Part shown: one piece after another, positions 8,947 through 18,279 of the stretch
Layout of the letters: each line of letters opens with the position of its first letter
How positions within the stretch are numbered: the stretch's first letter is position 1
Origin: Occultella aeris
GTDB lineage: Bacteria > Actinomycetota > Actinomycetes > Actinomycetales > Beutenbergiaceae
Assembly: GCF_902703175.1 (NCBI RefSeq)
Contig: NZ_CACRYJ010000016.1
Location: forward strand, 1-64,000
Reading direction: 5' to 3'
DNA length: 64,000 nt
Notes under the pieces: generated by a model
Databases searched by the model: none
Seen by the model: the letters and a program-made list of their open reading frames with translations, nothing else
Told to the model about the DNA's origin: nothing
Translations under genes and position numbers: made by a program

Positions 8947-9372
8947 GTGATCTATTGGATGCTCCTGCTGTGGGCCGTGGCCCTCACCGTGGCGGTGTGG
9001 CCGTGGGGGTTCCTCACGGCCCGGCGCCGGGCACGGGAGCGCCGCAGGCGGGCCGAGGCCGCCAGCCCGAGCCAGGCGATCTGGCCGGACCGTGCCAGGC
9101 AAGCACCCGCCGTCGACCCTCTCGTAGTGCTCGAGGTGCAGATCCGGCTGGCGGAGCTCGCCGCGGAGGTACAACTCGTCGAGTCCAAGCCTGGGATGTA
9201 TGCCCAGGCCCACCATCTGCGGGCCGCGCTCGCGGCCTATGACGCGATGCTGGCCCAGGCGTGCGCCCTGGCCGGGCTGCCGTTCCCGGGGCAGGCGCTC
9301 ACCATGCCGGTACCGGAGGAGGAGCGCGAGCGACGCGAGTTGGAGCTGAGCTCGCGCGGCTGGCACTGGTGA
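8947..9372 (+). CDS. Small membrane-anchored hypothetical protein
   Basis: This 141-aa protein has one N-terminal transmembrane segment (residues 3-20, WMLLLWAVALTVAVWPWGF) followed by an Arg-rich cytoplasmic flank (TARRRARERRRRAE) and an Ala/Leu/Glu-rich soluble part that may form a coiled coil (about 55-110). I do not recognise a family. The GTG start at 8947 is chosen because it gives a complete membrane segment; the ATG four codons later is an alternative. It lies between the large exported protein and gdhA with no overlap. Confidence 0.55.
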   Translation: MIYWMLLLWAVALTVAVWPWGFLTARRRARERRRRAEAASPSQAIWPDRARQAPAVDPLVVLEVQIRLAELAAEVQLVESKPGMYAQAHHLRAALAAYDAMLAQACALAGLPFPGQALTMPVPEEERERRELELSSRGWHW

Positions 9373-9395
9373 GGCGGTCCATCCGGCGGACGCTG

Positions 9396-9425
9396 TTCGC
9401 GTGTGGGGCCCGATGTTTCTATCCT
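9396..9425 (+). promoter_or_regulatory. Possible gdhA promoter
   Basis: TTCGCG (9396-9401) and TATCCT (9420-9425) are separated by 18 bp and would give a 5' leader of about 100 nt before the gdhA GTG. The match to consensus is moderate. Confidence 0.35.
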
Positions 9426-9462
9426 GTACCGGGCGCGTCACGGCTGCGTTAACCAGGCCTGA

Positions 9463-10869
<1,407 letters not shown>

Positions 10870-10874
10870 TCCCC

Positions 10875-11597
10875 GTGGCGACTCGCGTCCGGGCCGCAGC
10901 CCTGGAGATCGCGATCACGGGGGTACAGGGCGCCCGCGCCGCACGCGACGGCGGGGCGGACCGGGTTGAACTGTGCAGTGCGCTCGAGCTCGGCGGGCTG
11001 ACACCGAGCCTCGGCCTTGTGGACGCGGTGGCCGCCGCCGGCATCGACCTGCACGTGCTGGTTCGTCCGCGCCCCGGTGGGTTCGTGTTCACCGCCACCG
11101 AGGTGGAGGTCATGGTCCGCGATCTTGAGCACCTCGTGGACGCGGGCGTGGCCGGCGTCGTGATCGGGGCGCTCACACCCGACGGCGGGATCGACCGTCA
11201 TGCGGTCAAGTCACTGGTTCGCGCGGCCGAGGGGCGCGAGGTCACGTTCCACCGGGCGCTGGACGTGGTCGCCGACGCCCGCCGGGCGCTGGCCGAGCTC
11301 GCCGACCTGGGCGTGCGCCGGGTGCTCACCTCCGGTGGCGCGACCCGGGCCGTGGACGGTCTCGACGTGCTGGCCGCCCTCACGCAGACGGCGGCCGGTC
11401 GGATCGAGGTGATGGCCGGCGGCAGCGTGGACCCCGAGCACATCCCGCTGCTGCTCGAGGCCGGCGTGGACGCGGTGCACCTGTCCGCGCGGGTGTGCCG
11501 CGACGACGCGGGTGCCACCGGACCCGGCGGCGGCCCGGCCGGCTACTCGATCGCCGACCCGGAGCTGATCGCGCACGCCGCTGCTGCGCTGACATGA
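10875..11597 (+). CDS. cutC: CutC family protein
   Basis: This 240-aa TIM-barrel protein belongs to the CutC family, named for copper homeostasis although the biochemical role is uncertain. Family features seen: LEIAITGVQGARAARDGGADRVELC at the N-terminus, the GGLTPS motif, RPRPGGFVF, the GxLTPDGxID motif and TFHRALDV, and RVLTSGGATRAVDGL near the C-terminal third. The GTG start lies 5 bp after gdhA, and the stop overlaps the kinase start by ATGA, suggesting co-transcription. Confidence 0.9.
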   Translation: MATRVRAAALEIAITGVQGARAARDGGADRVELCSALELGGLTPSLGLVDAVAAAGIDLHVLVRPRPGGFVFTATEVEVMVRDLEHLVDAGVAGVVIGALTPDGGIDRHAVKSLVRAAEGREVTFHRALDVVADARRALAELADLGVRRVLTSGGATRAVDGLDVLAALTQTAAGRIEVMAGGSVDPEHIPLLLEAGVDAVHLSARVCRDDAGATGPGGGPAGYSIADPELIAHAAAALT

Positions 11598-12595
11598 GGC
11601 CCGCAGGTCCAGACCGGTTCGTCATCGCGGTGGATTCCGGCGGCACTCACACGCGAGTGGCCTGCCTGAACCTGGACGGCGCCGTCCTCTCGACCGCTGT
11701 CGGACCGGGCGGAAGCCCACTGCACAACGACGATGCCGCCGAGAACGTCGCCCGCACGCTGACCATGGCCATGGGCTCAGCGGGCCTGGACCCCGAACTC
11801 GCCCTGGCCCTCGGCGCGGGGAGCTCCGGCTTCAGCCGCGCCGGGTCCAACCAGGGCGACGGCCGCAACGACTGGGCGCAGGAGTACTACGCCATACCTG
11901 GTCTCGGGTGCCCGCGCACCATCGTCAACGACGCCGTGATCGCGCACCGTGGTGCATTGGTGGGTGGACCGGGGATCGTCGTCGTCGCCGGGACGGGATC
12001 GATGATCCTGGCGATCACCGAGGATGACTCCGAGATCGAGAGCGGACAGTTCGAGCACTACGCCGGTGGCGCTCGGCACCTGGTCTTCGACGTGATGCGC
12101 CGACTTCTCAGCGAGACCGACCCACTCGAGACCGACCCGCTCGTGCCGCAGATCCTGGAGTACTGGCGAGCCGCCGACCTGTCCGACCTGCGCCGGATCG
12201 TCCTGGAACTCGGCAACATCGACCGGAATGTCCGCAAGCGCCGCTACGGCGACCTCGCACCCACGGTCACCGCGGCCGCGGATGAATCTGCGCTGGCCGA
12301 CGCTGCGCTGCGCTCGCTCGCGTCGAAGACCGCCGACGGCGTTGCCGTGCTGGCGCCCTTGATCGGGACACGGCCGGTGCCGGTGGCCGTCTCCGGCTCG
12401 CTGGCAGGCGATCCGGCGTTCGTCGGCCGTCTCGGCGATGCCCTGGGAGCCTCCCGAGGGGTGCCGACCCGTCTCGTCGCCCCAGTCATGGATCCCTTGG
12501 GTGGCGCCGCCCTGATTGCCTACGAACTCGCCGGGATCGATAGGAGCCGCCAACTCATCGAGCGGCTGACCACGGCCCTGGCGTTCTCCGGATAG
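11594..12595 (+). CDS. BadF/BadG/BcrA ATPase family kinase, N-acetylglucosamine-kinase-like
   Basis: This 333-aa protein has the actin-like ATPase fold: phosphate-1 motif IAVDSGGTHTRVA (about 10-22), phosphate-2 motif VVAGTGSM (about 130-137) and a C-terminal PVMDPLGGAALIAYEL adenosine motif. The family contains GlcNAc kinases and related sugar or aminosugar kinases. The ATG at 11594 overlaps the cutC stop, as expected for translational coupling, and discards an upstream Arg-rich extension of the open frame. A role in phosphorylating an amino sugar is likely but not proven. Confidence 0.8.
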   Translation: MRPAGPDRFVIAVDSGGTHTRVACLNLDGAVLSTAVGPGGSPLHNDDAAENVARTLTMAMGSAGLDPELALALGAGSSGFSRAGSNQGDGRNDWAQEYYAIPGLGCPRTIVNDAVIAHRGALVGGPGIVVVAGTGSMILAITEDDSEIESGQFEHYAGGARHLVFDVMRRLLSETDPLETDPLVPQILEYWRAADLSDLRRIVLELGNIDRNVRKRRYGDLAPTVTAAADESALADAALRSLASKTADGVAVLAPLIGTRPVPVAVSGSLAGDPAFVGRLGDALGASRGVPTRLVAPVMDPLGGAALIAYELAGIDRSRQLIERLTTALAFSG

Positions 12596-12733
12596 GCGAG
12601 TCCGCCCACCCATCGGTCCGGTAATTCAGCCGGGGCCCGTTCACTCCGGCCGGCTCGTTCGTGGTGTGCGTGCTCCCGTGCTTGTCTCACCGCTTCGAAG
12701 GGTTGCGTCGTGCTCCGGAATGTCATGCGAACA

Positions 12734-12739
12734 TATAGT
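12734..12739 (+). promoter_or_regulatory. -10 box for the phosphodiesterase gene
   Basis: TATAGT lies 20 bp before the start codon at 12759, in a short AT-richer patch. No convincing -35 is seen at the usual distance. Confidence 0.35.
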
Positions 12740-12758
12740 CCTCACGATTGGAGAAATC

Positions 12759-13541
12759 ATGAAGGTCTATGCCCACCGCGGTGCATCTCTTGAGCATCCC
12801 GAGAATACTCTCGCAGCATTCGCGCGCGCCGTAGAACTGGGTGCGGAAGGAATCGAGCTCGACTGTTACAGGGCGAAGGATGGCACCGTCGTCGTCATTC
12901 ATGACAACACTCTCGACCGCACCACGAACGCGACCGGAGCGGTGACGGAATGGACCGCTGCAGAGCTCCGCGAAGTGGACGCCGGTAATGGCGAGCACGT
13001 CCCCACGCTCAAGGAGGTGCTGACGCTGGTCGCGGGCAGGATCCGGGTCAACGTCGAGGTCAACGACCCGACTGCCGTCGACGGCGTGATCGAGGTCACC
13101 AGCGGCATCGACGACCTCGATTGGTTCGCCTCGTCCGCGCAGTGGGAGGTCCTGGCCGAGCTCCGTGAGCGTGCCGGTGCCGAGGTCTACCCCCTGACGA
13201 TCGGCACCGCGGAGAACGCCGCTGCGATGATGTCGCGCCAGCACGACCAGATGACCGAGGAGCAGGTCGCGAACCTGCGCGCGTGGGCCCGTCGATGGCC
13301 GGAGGCGATCGAGTTCGCGAAGGAGATCGGTGCCGCCGGGCTGTCGATCTACGAGGTCGGCCTCACGCCAGATATCGTCGCCGCCATCCACGAGGCCGGC
13401 CTCGAGGTGTGGGCCTGGACGATCAACGACCCGGCCCGCGCGGACGAGCTCGCCGCGATAGGGGTCGACGCCGTCTGCACCGACGCCCCCGCCGAGCTGA
13501 TCGCAGCGCGCGAGGTCGCTCCGCCGGGCGCCGTCTCCTGA
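12759..13541 (+). CDS. Glycerophosphodiester phosphodiesterase family protein
   Basis: This 260-aa protein belongs to the GDPD family, which hydrolyses glycerophosphodiesters to glycerol-3-phosphate and an alcohol using a TIM barrel and a divalent metal. The N-terminus has the catalytic HRG motif with PENTLAAF (residues 6-18), the metal-binding E-x-D in GIELDCY, the catalytic His in VVVIHDNTLDRTT, and the C-terminal VWAWTINDPARADEL and GVDAVCTDAPAEL segments. ATG 12759 is chosen because GGAGA lies 5-9 nt upstream and the protein then begins MKVYAHRG as usual. No signal peptide, so it is cytoplasmic. The 5' part has noticeably lower GC than its neighbours. Confidence 0.9.
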   Translation: MKVYAHRGASLEHPENTLAAFARAVELGAEGIELDCYRAKDGTVVVIHDNTLDRTTNATGAVTEWTAAELREVDAGNGEHVPTLKEVLTLVAGRIRVNVEVNDPTAVDGVIEVTSGIDDLDWFASSAQWEVLAELRERAGAEVYPLTIGTAENAAAMMSRQHDQMTEEQVANLRAWARRWPEAIEFAKEIGAAGLSIYEVGLTPDIVAAIHEAGLEVWAWTINDPARADELAAIGVDAVCTDAPAELIAAREVAPPGAVS

Positions 13542-13561
13542 TCGACTTCGTGCACACCGCT

Positions 13562-13600
13562 ACGAACGCCCTGCCCGGCTCGACCGGGTAGGGCGTTCGT
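13562..13600. terminator. Bidirectional terminator between convergent genes
   Basis: ACGAACGCCCTGCCCGG and CCGGGTAGGGCGTTCGT pair over 17 positions with one mismatch around a 5-nt loop. It sits between the convergent phosphodiesterase and binding-protein genes and can serve both. Confidence 0.8.
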
Positions 13601-13619
13601 GCCGACGGCGGAGCAGGGC

Positions 13620-15002
13620 CTAGACGTATGGCTCGACGTTCTGCTCGAAGGCCCGCTGGAACTCACTCGTGAGCGACGGGAACACGTCCTCGGCGTTCTC
13701 GCCGGACAGGATGATCCGCTCGAAGTGCTCCGTGATCAGCAGGTCGCCGCCAGGGAGCAGCGCCCGGGCGTAGTCCTGCACCTGCGTGATCGCGAGCTGG
13801 TCGATCGGGATCTGACGGTCCGGGACCTCCTCGATCCCGGCCTTCATGGTGTCGGTCTCCAAGGCAGCCTTGCGGGTGGGCACGTAGCCGGTCCCGACGG
13901 AGAAGCGTGCCGTGTTCTCCGGCGTGGTCAGGTGCTGCAGCAGCATCCCGCCGGCGAGTTGCTTCTCCGGCGTGCCTGCGGAGATCGCCAGACCATTGCC
14001 CCCGGTCGGGACGCGGGGGGCGTCGGCCGGCACGGTGCCACCCGGCATGAACGCGACACCGAGACTTGGCAGTAGCTCGCGGTAGCTGGTGATGCCGCCG
14101 GTGGAGCCGAGGATCGACCCGTACAGGCCGGAAGTGAACTCGGCAGCCAGGTCGACCCCGACCTTCGACCAGGCATCGGGTCCGTTGAAGGCGTCGCGGT
14201 AGAAGTTCCCGACCCAGAGCGCCTCGTCGCTGTCGAGGGTCCACTCCCACTCGTTCGAGTACCGGGCCCCGTGCGCCCACAGCACGTTCTGGGCGATCCA
14301 GGCGGTGCCCGACGGGCCGGGCGCGGCCCATCCCATCGGCGCGCCGCCGGCCGGGACCACCGACGCCAGTTGGGGGCTCCACTCCTGGAACTCGGTCCAG
14401 GTCTCGGGGCCGCGGTCCGGCAGGCCGGCCGCCTCCCAGAGGTCCTTGTTGTAGTAGAACATCGGCGTTGAGCGGCCGTACGGCACGGCCCAGTGCTGGC
14501 CTTCGAACTCGTAGTCGTCGTAGAGCGCACCCTGGAAGTCGTCGACGTCGACCTCGAGGAACGCGAGCAGATCGTCGACCGCGAGCGTGCTCCCGGTCAA
14601 TAGGTACTGGAACCAGAACACATCCGATGCCTGGGCGACGTCGGGTTGCTCGGAGGTGCCGAGCGAGGCGCGGAAACTCTGCGCTAGTTCCTCGTAGGAG
14701 CCGCCGCCCGAGACGGAGTTGACGGCGATGCCGGTCGCCGCCGTGAACTCCTCCAGGAGGGCGATCTCCACGTCGCCACCCCACGGCAGCGCCATGAACG
14801 TGATCTCGTCGGCGGGCTCGATCGAGGCCCAGTCGACGTCGGCGGAGGTCTCACTCCCCTCGTCGTCGGGGCCACCGACGGTGGGGCCGGAGCACGCCGC
14901 CAGCAGTCCGGCCCCGAGGCCGAGGCCGCCGAACTGCAGGATGCTCCGACGCGAGGGACGACCGAGCTGGTCGGGGACGATGAGGCCGTTGCGAGTACGC
15001 AT
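13620..15002 (-). CDS. Sugar ABC transporter substrate-binding lipoprotein (family 1)
   Basis: This 460-aa protein is an extracellular solute-binding lipoprotein for a carbohydrate importer. The N-terminus has a twin-arginine motif PSRRSILQFGG (16-26) and a lipobox LLAAC with Cys at 37, so it may be Tat-exported and lipid-anchored. The mature part follows the maltose/multiple-sugar fold, with HWAVPYGRSTPMFYYNKDLWEAAGLP typical of CUT1 binding proteins. The ATG at 15002 has an AAGGAG-like site upstream. It is the last gene of the permease-permease-SBP operon and ends at the shared terminator. The sugar is not evident. Confidence 0.9.
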   Translation of the reverse strand: MRTRNGLIVPDQLGRPSRRSILQFGGLGLGAGLLAACSGPTVGGPDDEGSETSADVDWASIEPADEITFMALPWGGDVEIALLEEFTAATGIAVNSVSGGGSYEELAQSFRASLGTSEQPDVAQASDVFWFQYLLTGSTLAVDDLLAFLEVDVDDFQGALYDDYEFEGQHWAVPYGRSTPMFYYNKDLWEAAGLPDRGPETWTEFQEWSPQLASVVPAGGAPMGWAAPGPSGTAWIAQNVLWAHGARYSNEWEWTLDSDEALWVGNFYRDAFNGPDAWSKVGVDLAAEFTSGLYGSILGSTGGITSYRELLPSLGVAFMPGGTVPADAPRVPTGGNGLAISAGTPEKQLAGGMLLQHLTTPENTARFSVGTGYVPTRKAALETDTMKAGIEEVPDRQIPIDQLAITQVQDYARALLPGGDLLITEHFERIILSGENAEDVFPSLTSEFQRAFEQNVEPYV

Positions 15003-15059
15003 GCGCGACTTCTCCTTCAGGTGGTGGGACAGGGGATGGGACTGGATGAGCCGGGCGGC

Positions 15060-15983
15060 TCACCCGGTGACCGCGCCGGCGGTGAGGCCTGCCACGAGGC
15101 GCCGCTGGACGAAGAGGAAGATGACGAGCATCGGGACCGTGACCACGGTGGTCGCGGCCAGCAGCACGCCCCAGTTCTGGACGCCCTCGAGGTCCTGGAG
15201 GTGGGTGAGGCCGACCGGAAGCGTCATCAGTTCAGGGCTCTTGGCGACCAGGCTCGGCCACAGGTATTCGTTCCATTCACCGACGATGGTGACCAGCGTG
15301 ACGGCGGCGATCGAGGGTGCGGAGACCGGGACGACGATCTGGAACAGGCGACGCAGGTGACCGGCGCCGTCGAGCTCCGCGGCCTCGGTGAGTGAACGCG
15401 GAAGCTGCATGAACTGCTGCCGGAAGAGGAAGGTCCCGAACGCGCTCGCGAGGCCGGGCACGATGATCCCCGCGTAGGTGTTGGTCCAGTCCAGGCTCGC
15501 CACGAGAACGTAGTTCGGGATGATCGTGATCTGTCCGGGGATCAGCAGCGTGAACAGGACCACCGTGAACGCGAACTTCTTGAAAGGTACCTCCACGAAG
15601 ACCAGGCCGTAGGCGCAGCCCAGCCCCAGCAACACCTTCAGGAAGGTGCTGATCGCCGTGATCGCGACGCTGTTGGCGACCATGCGTGGAAGCGGGATCG
15701 AGTTGGCGACCGCCACGAAGTTGTCGAGATCCCACGATGAGGGCAGGAGGTGCAACGGCAGGTTGCTGATCTCGGCGTTGGTCTTGAAGCTCGCCAGCAC
15801 CATCCAGATCAGCGGAAACGCCATCACCAGGGTGCCGATCAGCAACGTGACGTACAGGCCGCCGTCGAGGAGGGTCGGACCGAGGCGGCGAGGGCGCCGG
15901 TGGCGTGGGTCGACCCCAGGATCGGCGGCAGCGGCGGCCGGGGCCGGGGTGGCCCGGCCCGGCCGGGTCAGCGAACTGGTCAC
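15060..15983 (-). CDS. Carbohydrate ABC transporter permease (MalG type)
   Basis: This 307-aa inner-membrane protein has six predicted transmembrane segments and the EAA loop EAAELDGAGHLRRLFQIVVP that contacts the ATPase. A Pro/Ala/Arg-rich cytoplasmic N-terminus of about 45 residues precedes the first helix. The GTG start at 15983 overlaps the previous permease stop by GTGA. The open frame reaching 16949 is only a shadow in the upstream gene. It pairs with the MalF-type permease and the binding protein downstream. Confidence 0.9.
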   Translation of the reverse strand: MTSSLTRPGRATPAPAAAAADPGVDPRHRRPRRLGPTLLDGGLYVTLLIGTLVMAFPLIWMVLASFKTNAEISNLPLHLLPSSWDLDNFVAVANSIPLPRMVANSVAITAISTFLKVLLGLGCAYGLVFVEVPFKKFAFTVVLFTLLIPGQITIIPNYVLVASLDWTNTYAGIIVPGLASAFGTFLFRQQFMQLPRSLTEAAELDGAGHLRRLFQIVVPVSAPSIAAVTLVTIVGEWNEYLWPSLVAKSPELMTLPVGLTHLQDLEGVQNWGVLLAATTVVTVPMLVIFLFVQRRLVAGLTAGAVTG

Positions 15984-16915
15984 TGGTAGTGCACCCGCCT
16001 CTCGACGAACTTCATCTGGATGACGGTGATGGCGAGGAGCACCACGAACAGCACGGTGGCCACAGCGGACCCGTAGCCGGCACGGCCGATCTGGAAGCCC
16101 TCGACGTAGACCTGGAACATCAGGGTCTTCGTCGAGCCGAGCGGGCCGCCGTTCGTCATCGCACGGATCAGGTCGAAGGACTGCAGCGCACTCAGCGTCA
16201 GCGTGACGAGCAGGAAGAAGGTGATGGGGCCGAGCAGCGGCAGAGTGATCCGGGAGAACGTCCGCAAGTGGCCGGCTCCGTCCAGGGCCGCCGCGTCGCG
16301 CAGGTCCTGCGGGACCGACTGCAGACCGGCCAGATAGATGAGCGCCACATACCCGACGTGCTTCCAGAGCGTGACGATGATGATCATCAGCAGTGGCCAC
16401 GGCTGTTGGGTGAACCACTCCGGCGAGGCGACGTCGAACCAGCCCAGCATGATCGACAGCAGGCCGATGTTCGGGTTGAAGATGTACATCCACAGGAAAC
16501 CGACGGCGATCCCGGACAGCACGTACGGTGCGAACGTCACGGTGCGGACGATCCCGCGGCCCACCAGCTTGCGGTTGAGCGCCAGCGCCAGTGCAAGGCC
16601 CCCAACCATGCCGCCCACGACCGTGAACAGGGCGTAGACGAACGTGGTCAGCAGCACCCGCGGCGTCTCGGGGTCGTTGACCCACTCGACGTAGTTTCCG
16701 AGGCCGATGAACTGTGCCACCTCGGAGCCGAGGTTCCAGTTCAGCAGGGAGTAGTAGAAACTCAGGAACATCGGTCGATAGGTGAACACCATCAGCACGA
16801 GATAGTTGGGGCCGGCCACCAGCAGGAATATCCCGACGTTGCGCCAGAACTTCTTTCTGCGCGCCGTCGCGCGCGGCGTTTCGGGCACGGAGATGCCCAG
16901 GGCAGGAGAACTCAT
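15980..16915 (-). CDS. Carbohydrate ABC transporter permease (MalF type)
   Basis: This 311-aa membrane protein has six predicted transmembrane helices and the EAA-like loop DAAALDGAGHLRTFSRITLP. It would form the channel with the MalG-type partner for a sugar taken from the binding protein. ATG 16915 is chosen: the frame is open to 16990, but the predicted -10 box covers that upstream ATG, so it lies before the transcript start. The ribosome-binding site is weak. No ATPase gene is present in the operon, as is common where one shared MsiK-like ATPase serves several importers. Confidence 0.88.
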   Translation of the reverse strand: MSSPALGISVPETPRATARRKKFWRNVGIFLLVAGPNYLVLMVFTYRPMFLSFYYSLLNWNLGSEVAQFIGLGNYVEWVNDPETPRVLLTTFVYALFTVVGGMVGGLALALALNRKLVGRGIVRTVTFAPYVLSGIAVGFLWMYIFNPNIGLLSIMLGWFDVASPEWFTQQPWPLLMIIIVTLWKHVGYVALIYLAGLQSVPQDLRDAAALDGAGHLRTFSRITLPLLGPITFFLLVTLTLSALQSFDLIRAMTNGGPLGSTKTLMFQVYVEGFQIGRAGYGSAVATVLFVVLLAITVIQMKFVERRVHYQ

Positions 16916-16986
16916 ATGAAAAGCGATCCGATCGTGGGGGAACACACATCCGTCGGTGGAGCCAGTCGTAAATGAGGCCGCCCCGG

Positions 16987-17024
16987 ACATTACCCGAACC
17001 GAAGTTGCGTGTGAAGGTATACCT
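16987..17024 (-). promoter_or_regulatory. Promoter and palindromic operator of the permease-SBP operon
   Basis: On the minus strand -35 TTCACA (17015-17010) and -10 TAATGT (16992-16987) are 17 bp apart. A perfect 10-bp palindrome AGGTATACCT (17015-17024) abuts the -35, a position suited to repression. The operon therefore has its own promoter, separate from the ROK/dehydrogenase genes upstream. The regulator is unknown; the nearby ROK protein is a candidate. Confidence 0.5.
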
Positions 17025-17037
17025 GATCCTCAGAAGT

Positions 17038-17220
17038 AATGCCCGCGCAGGCGCGGTCGTGCCTCATAAGTGTGCACGCGTCGCAGGAACCGCAACGGTG
17101 ACAGGAAATGCCGGGTGGCGGCAGGCGTGCCTCATCAGTGCGTGCACGTGGCCTCAAGCGACGCCCCGGTGACAATGCCCGCGCAGCGGCAGTCGTGCCT
17201 CATAAGTGCGTGCACGTGCC
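17038..17220 (+). repeat. Three imperfect tandem repeats of about 68 bp, IS-end-like
   Basis: Units begin at 17038, 17107 and 17174 (spacings 69 and 67). Each starts with AATGCC and contains a core close to GTCGTGCCTCATAAGTG (17056-17072, 17124-17140, 17192-17208) followed by TGCACG; the first two end in CGGTGACA. Related cores lie at the left end (20554-20579) and, inverted, the right end (21861-21887) of the insertion sequence nearby. The array sits between the second dehydrogenase gene and the promoter of the permease operon and fills most of this 344-bp gap, which holds no gene. Confidence 0.75.
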
Positions 17221-17259
17221 GCCGGCGGAGCGGGGGATCCGGAATCGTCGAAACGGTGC

Positions 17260-18279
17260 TCAGAGCCGTACGGATGCTCCGGTACGGACCGAGTCGTATG
17301 CCGCCTGCACGATCCGCACCGTGCGCAGCCCGGAGCGCCCGTCGGGCTGCGGAGCGCGGTCCTCGGCGATCGAGTCGAGGAACTCGGAGATCATCGCGGC
17401 GTCCGGGTCGGTGCCGTAGGGAATCCACAGATTGTTGCCATGGGCCTGCGAGTGTCCGTCGACGCGGGTGTTGAACGCATCCATGTCGGCGATGCCATGG
17501 TCACCGGTCAGCTGGAGCGTCAGCCCGCCCCACGTCGGGTAGGAGTCCGGCCTTGACCAGCTGCAGTCGATTGTGACGACCGCGCCGCCGTCGAGCTCGA
17601 TCGAGACGAGGCCACCGGTCTCGACGCCGACGTCACCGTGCAGGACCGTGTTGCTGACGGCGTAGACACTGCGGGCGGCGACACCGTCGAAGAGGCTGTC
17701 CAGCAGATCGGCCACGTGCACCGTGTGGTCGGTGATCGACCCGCCGCCCGCGAGCTCGGGGTCGACGAGCCAGGAGCGGTCGCCCTTTGGCAGTTTGCCG
17801 TTGTTGGTTCCGACCACCGCGCGGACCTCGCCGAGGGTGCCCGCGTCGTAGGCCTGCTTGAGTGCTGTGAACGCCGTCGAGAACCGCACGGGGTGGGCGA
17901 CCATCAGGTTGACGCCCGCTGCCTCGCAGGCCGCGACCATCCCCTCGGCATCGGGCACCGACGTGGCGAGGGGCTTCTCGCACAGCACGTGTGCGCCGTG
18001 CGCCGCCGCCTGCTCGACCAGCGCACGGTGCCGGACGTTCTCCGCGCAGATGACGACGGCATCCGGTTCCCACTCCCAGACCGCCTCGTAGGTCTCGAGG
18101 TAGCGGACGCCGAGCTGCGCGGCCAGGTCGCGCCCGCCGCTCTCGCCGGCCGGGCGCTCACCGTGGTCGGGGTCTGTGGCGACGAGCTCGATGTCCTCAC
18201 GTCCGGTCAGGGCCCTCACGTACGACACCGCGTGCGGGTGGGCGAAGGACAGCACCGCGATCTTCGCGACGGTGGTCAT
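17260..18279 (-). CDS. Gfo/Idh/MocA family oxidoreductase
   Basis: This 339-aa protein is an NAD(P)-dependent sugar or polyol dehydrogenase-like enzyme. It has the conserved CEKPLA motif (about residue 98) and the C-terminal beta-sheet domain, with SITDHTVHVADLLDSLF near the active site carrying the usual His. The N-terminal Rossmann turn is unusual: SFAHPHAVSY stands where GxGxxG is normally found. The ATG overlaps the stop of the preceding dehydrogenase by ATGA. It probably converts the imported sugar or its derivative together with its neighbour. The substrate is unknown. Confidence 0.85.
   Translation of the reverse strand: MTTVAKIAVLSFAHPHAVSYVRALTGREDIELVATDPDHGERPAGESGGRDLAAQLGVRYLETYEAVWEWEPDAVVICAENVRHRALVEQAAAHGAHVLCEKPLATSVPDAEGMVAACEAAGVNLMVAHPVRFSTAFTALKQAYDAGTLGEVRAVVGTNNGKLPKGDRSWLVDPELAGGGSITDHTVHVADLLDSLFDGVAARSVYAVSNTVLHGDVGVETGGLVSIELDGGAVVTIDCSWSRPDSYPTWGGLTLQLTGDHGIADMDAFNTRVDGHSQAHGNNLWIPYGTDPDAAMISEFLDSIAEDRAPQPDGRSGLRTVRIVQAAYDSVRTGASVRL

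Noticed and set aside
16916-16990. Upstream ATG at 16990 as the start of the MalF-type permease
   Set aside because: The predicted -10 box covers this ATG, so it would not be on the transcript.
17038-17220. Tandem repeats as a CRISPR array
   Set aside because: Similarity extends through the whole unit rather than short identical repeats with unique spacers, there are only three units, and no cas gene is nearby.
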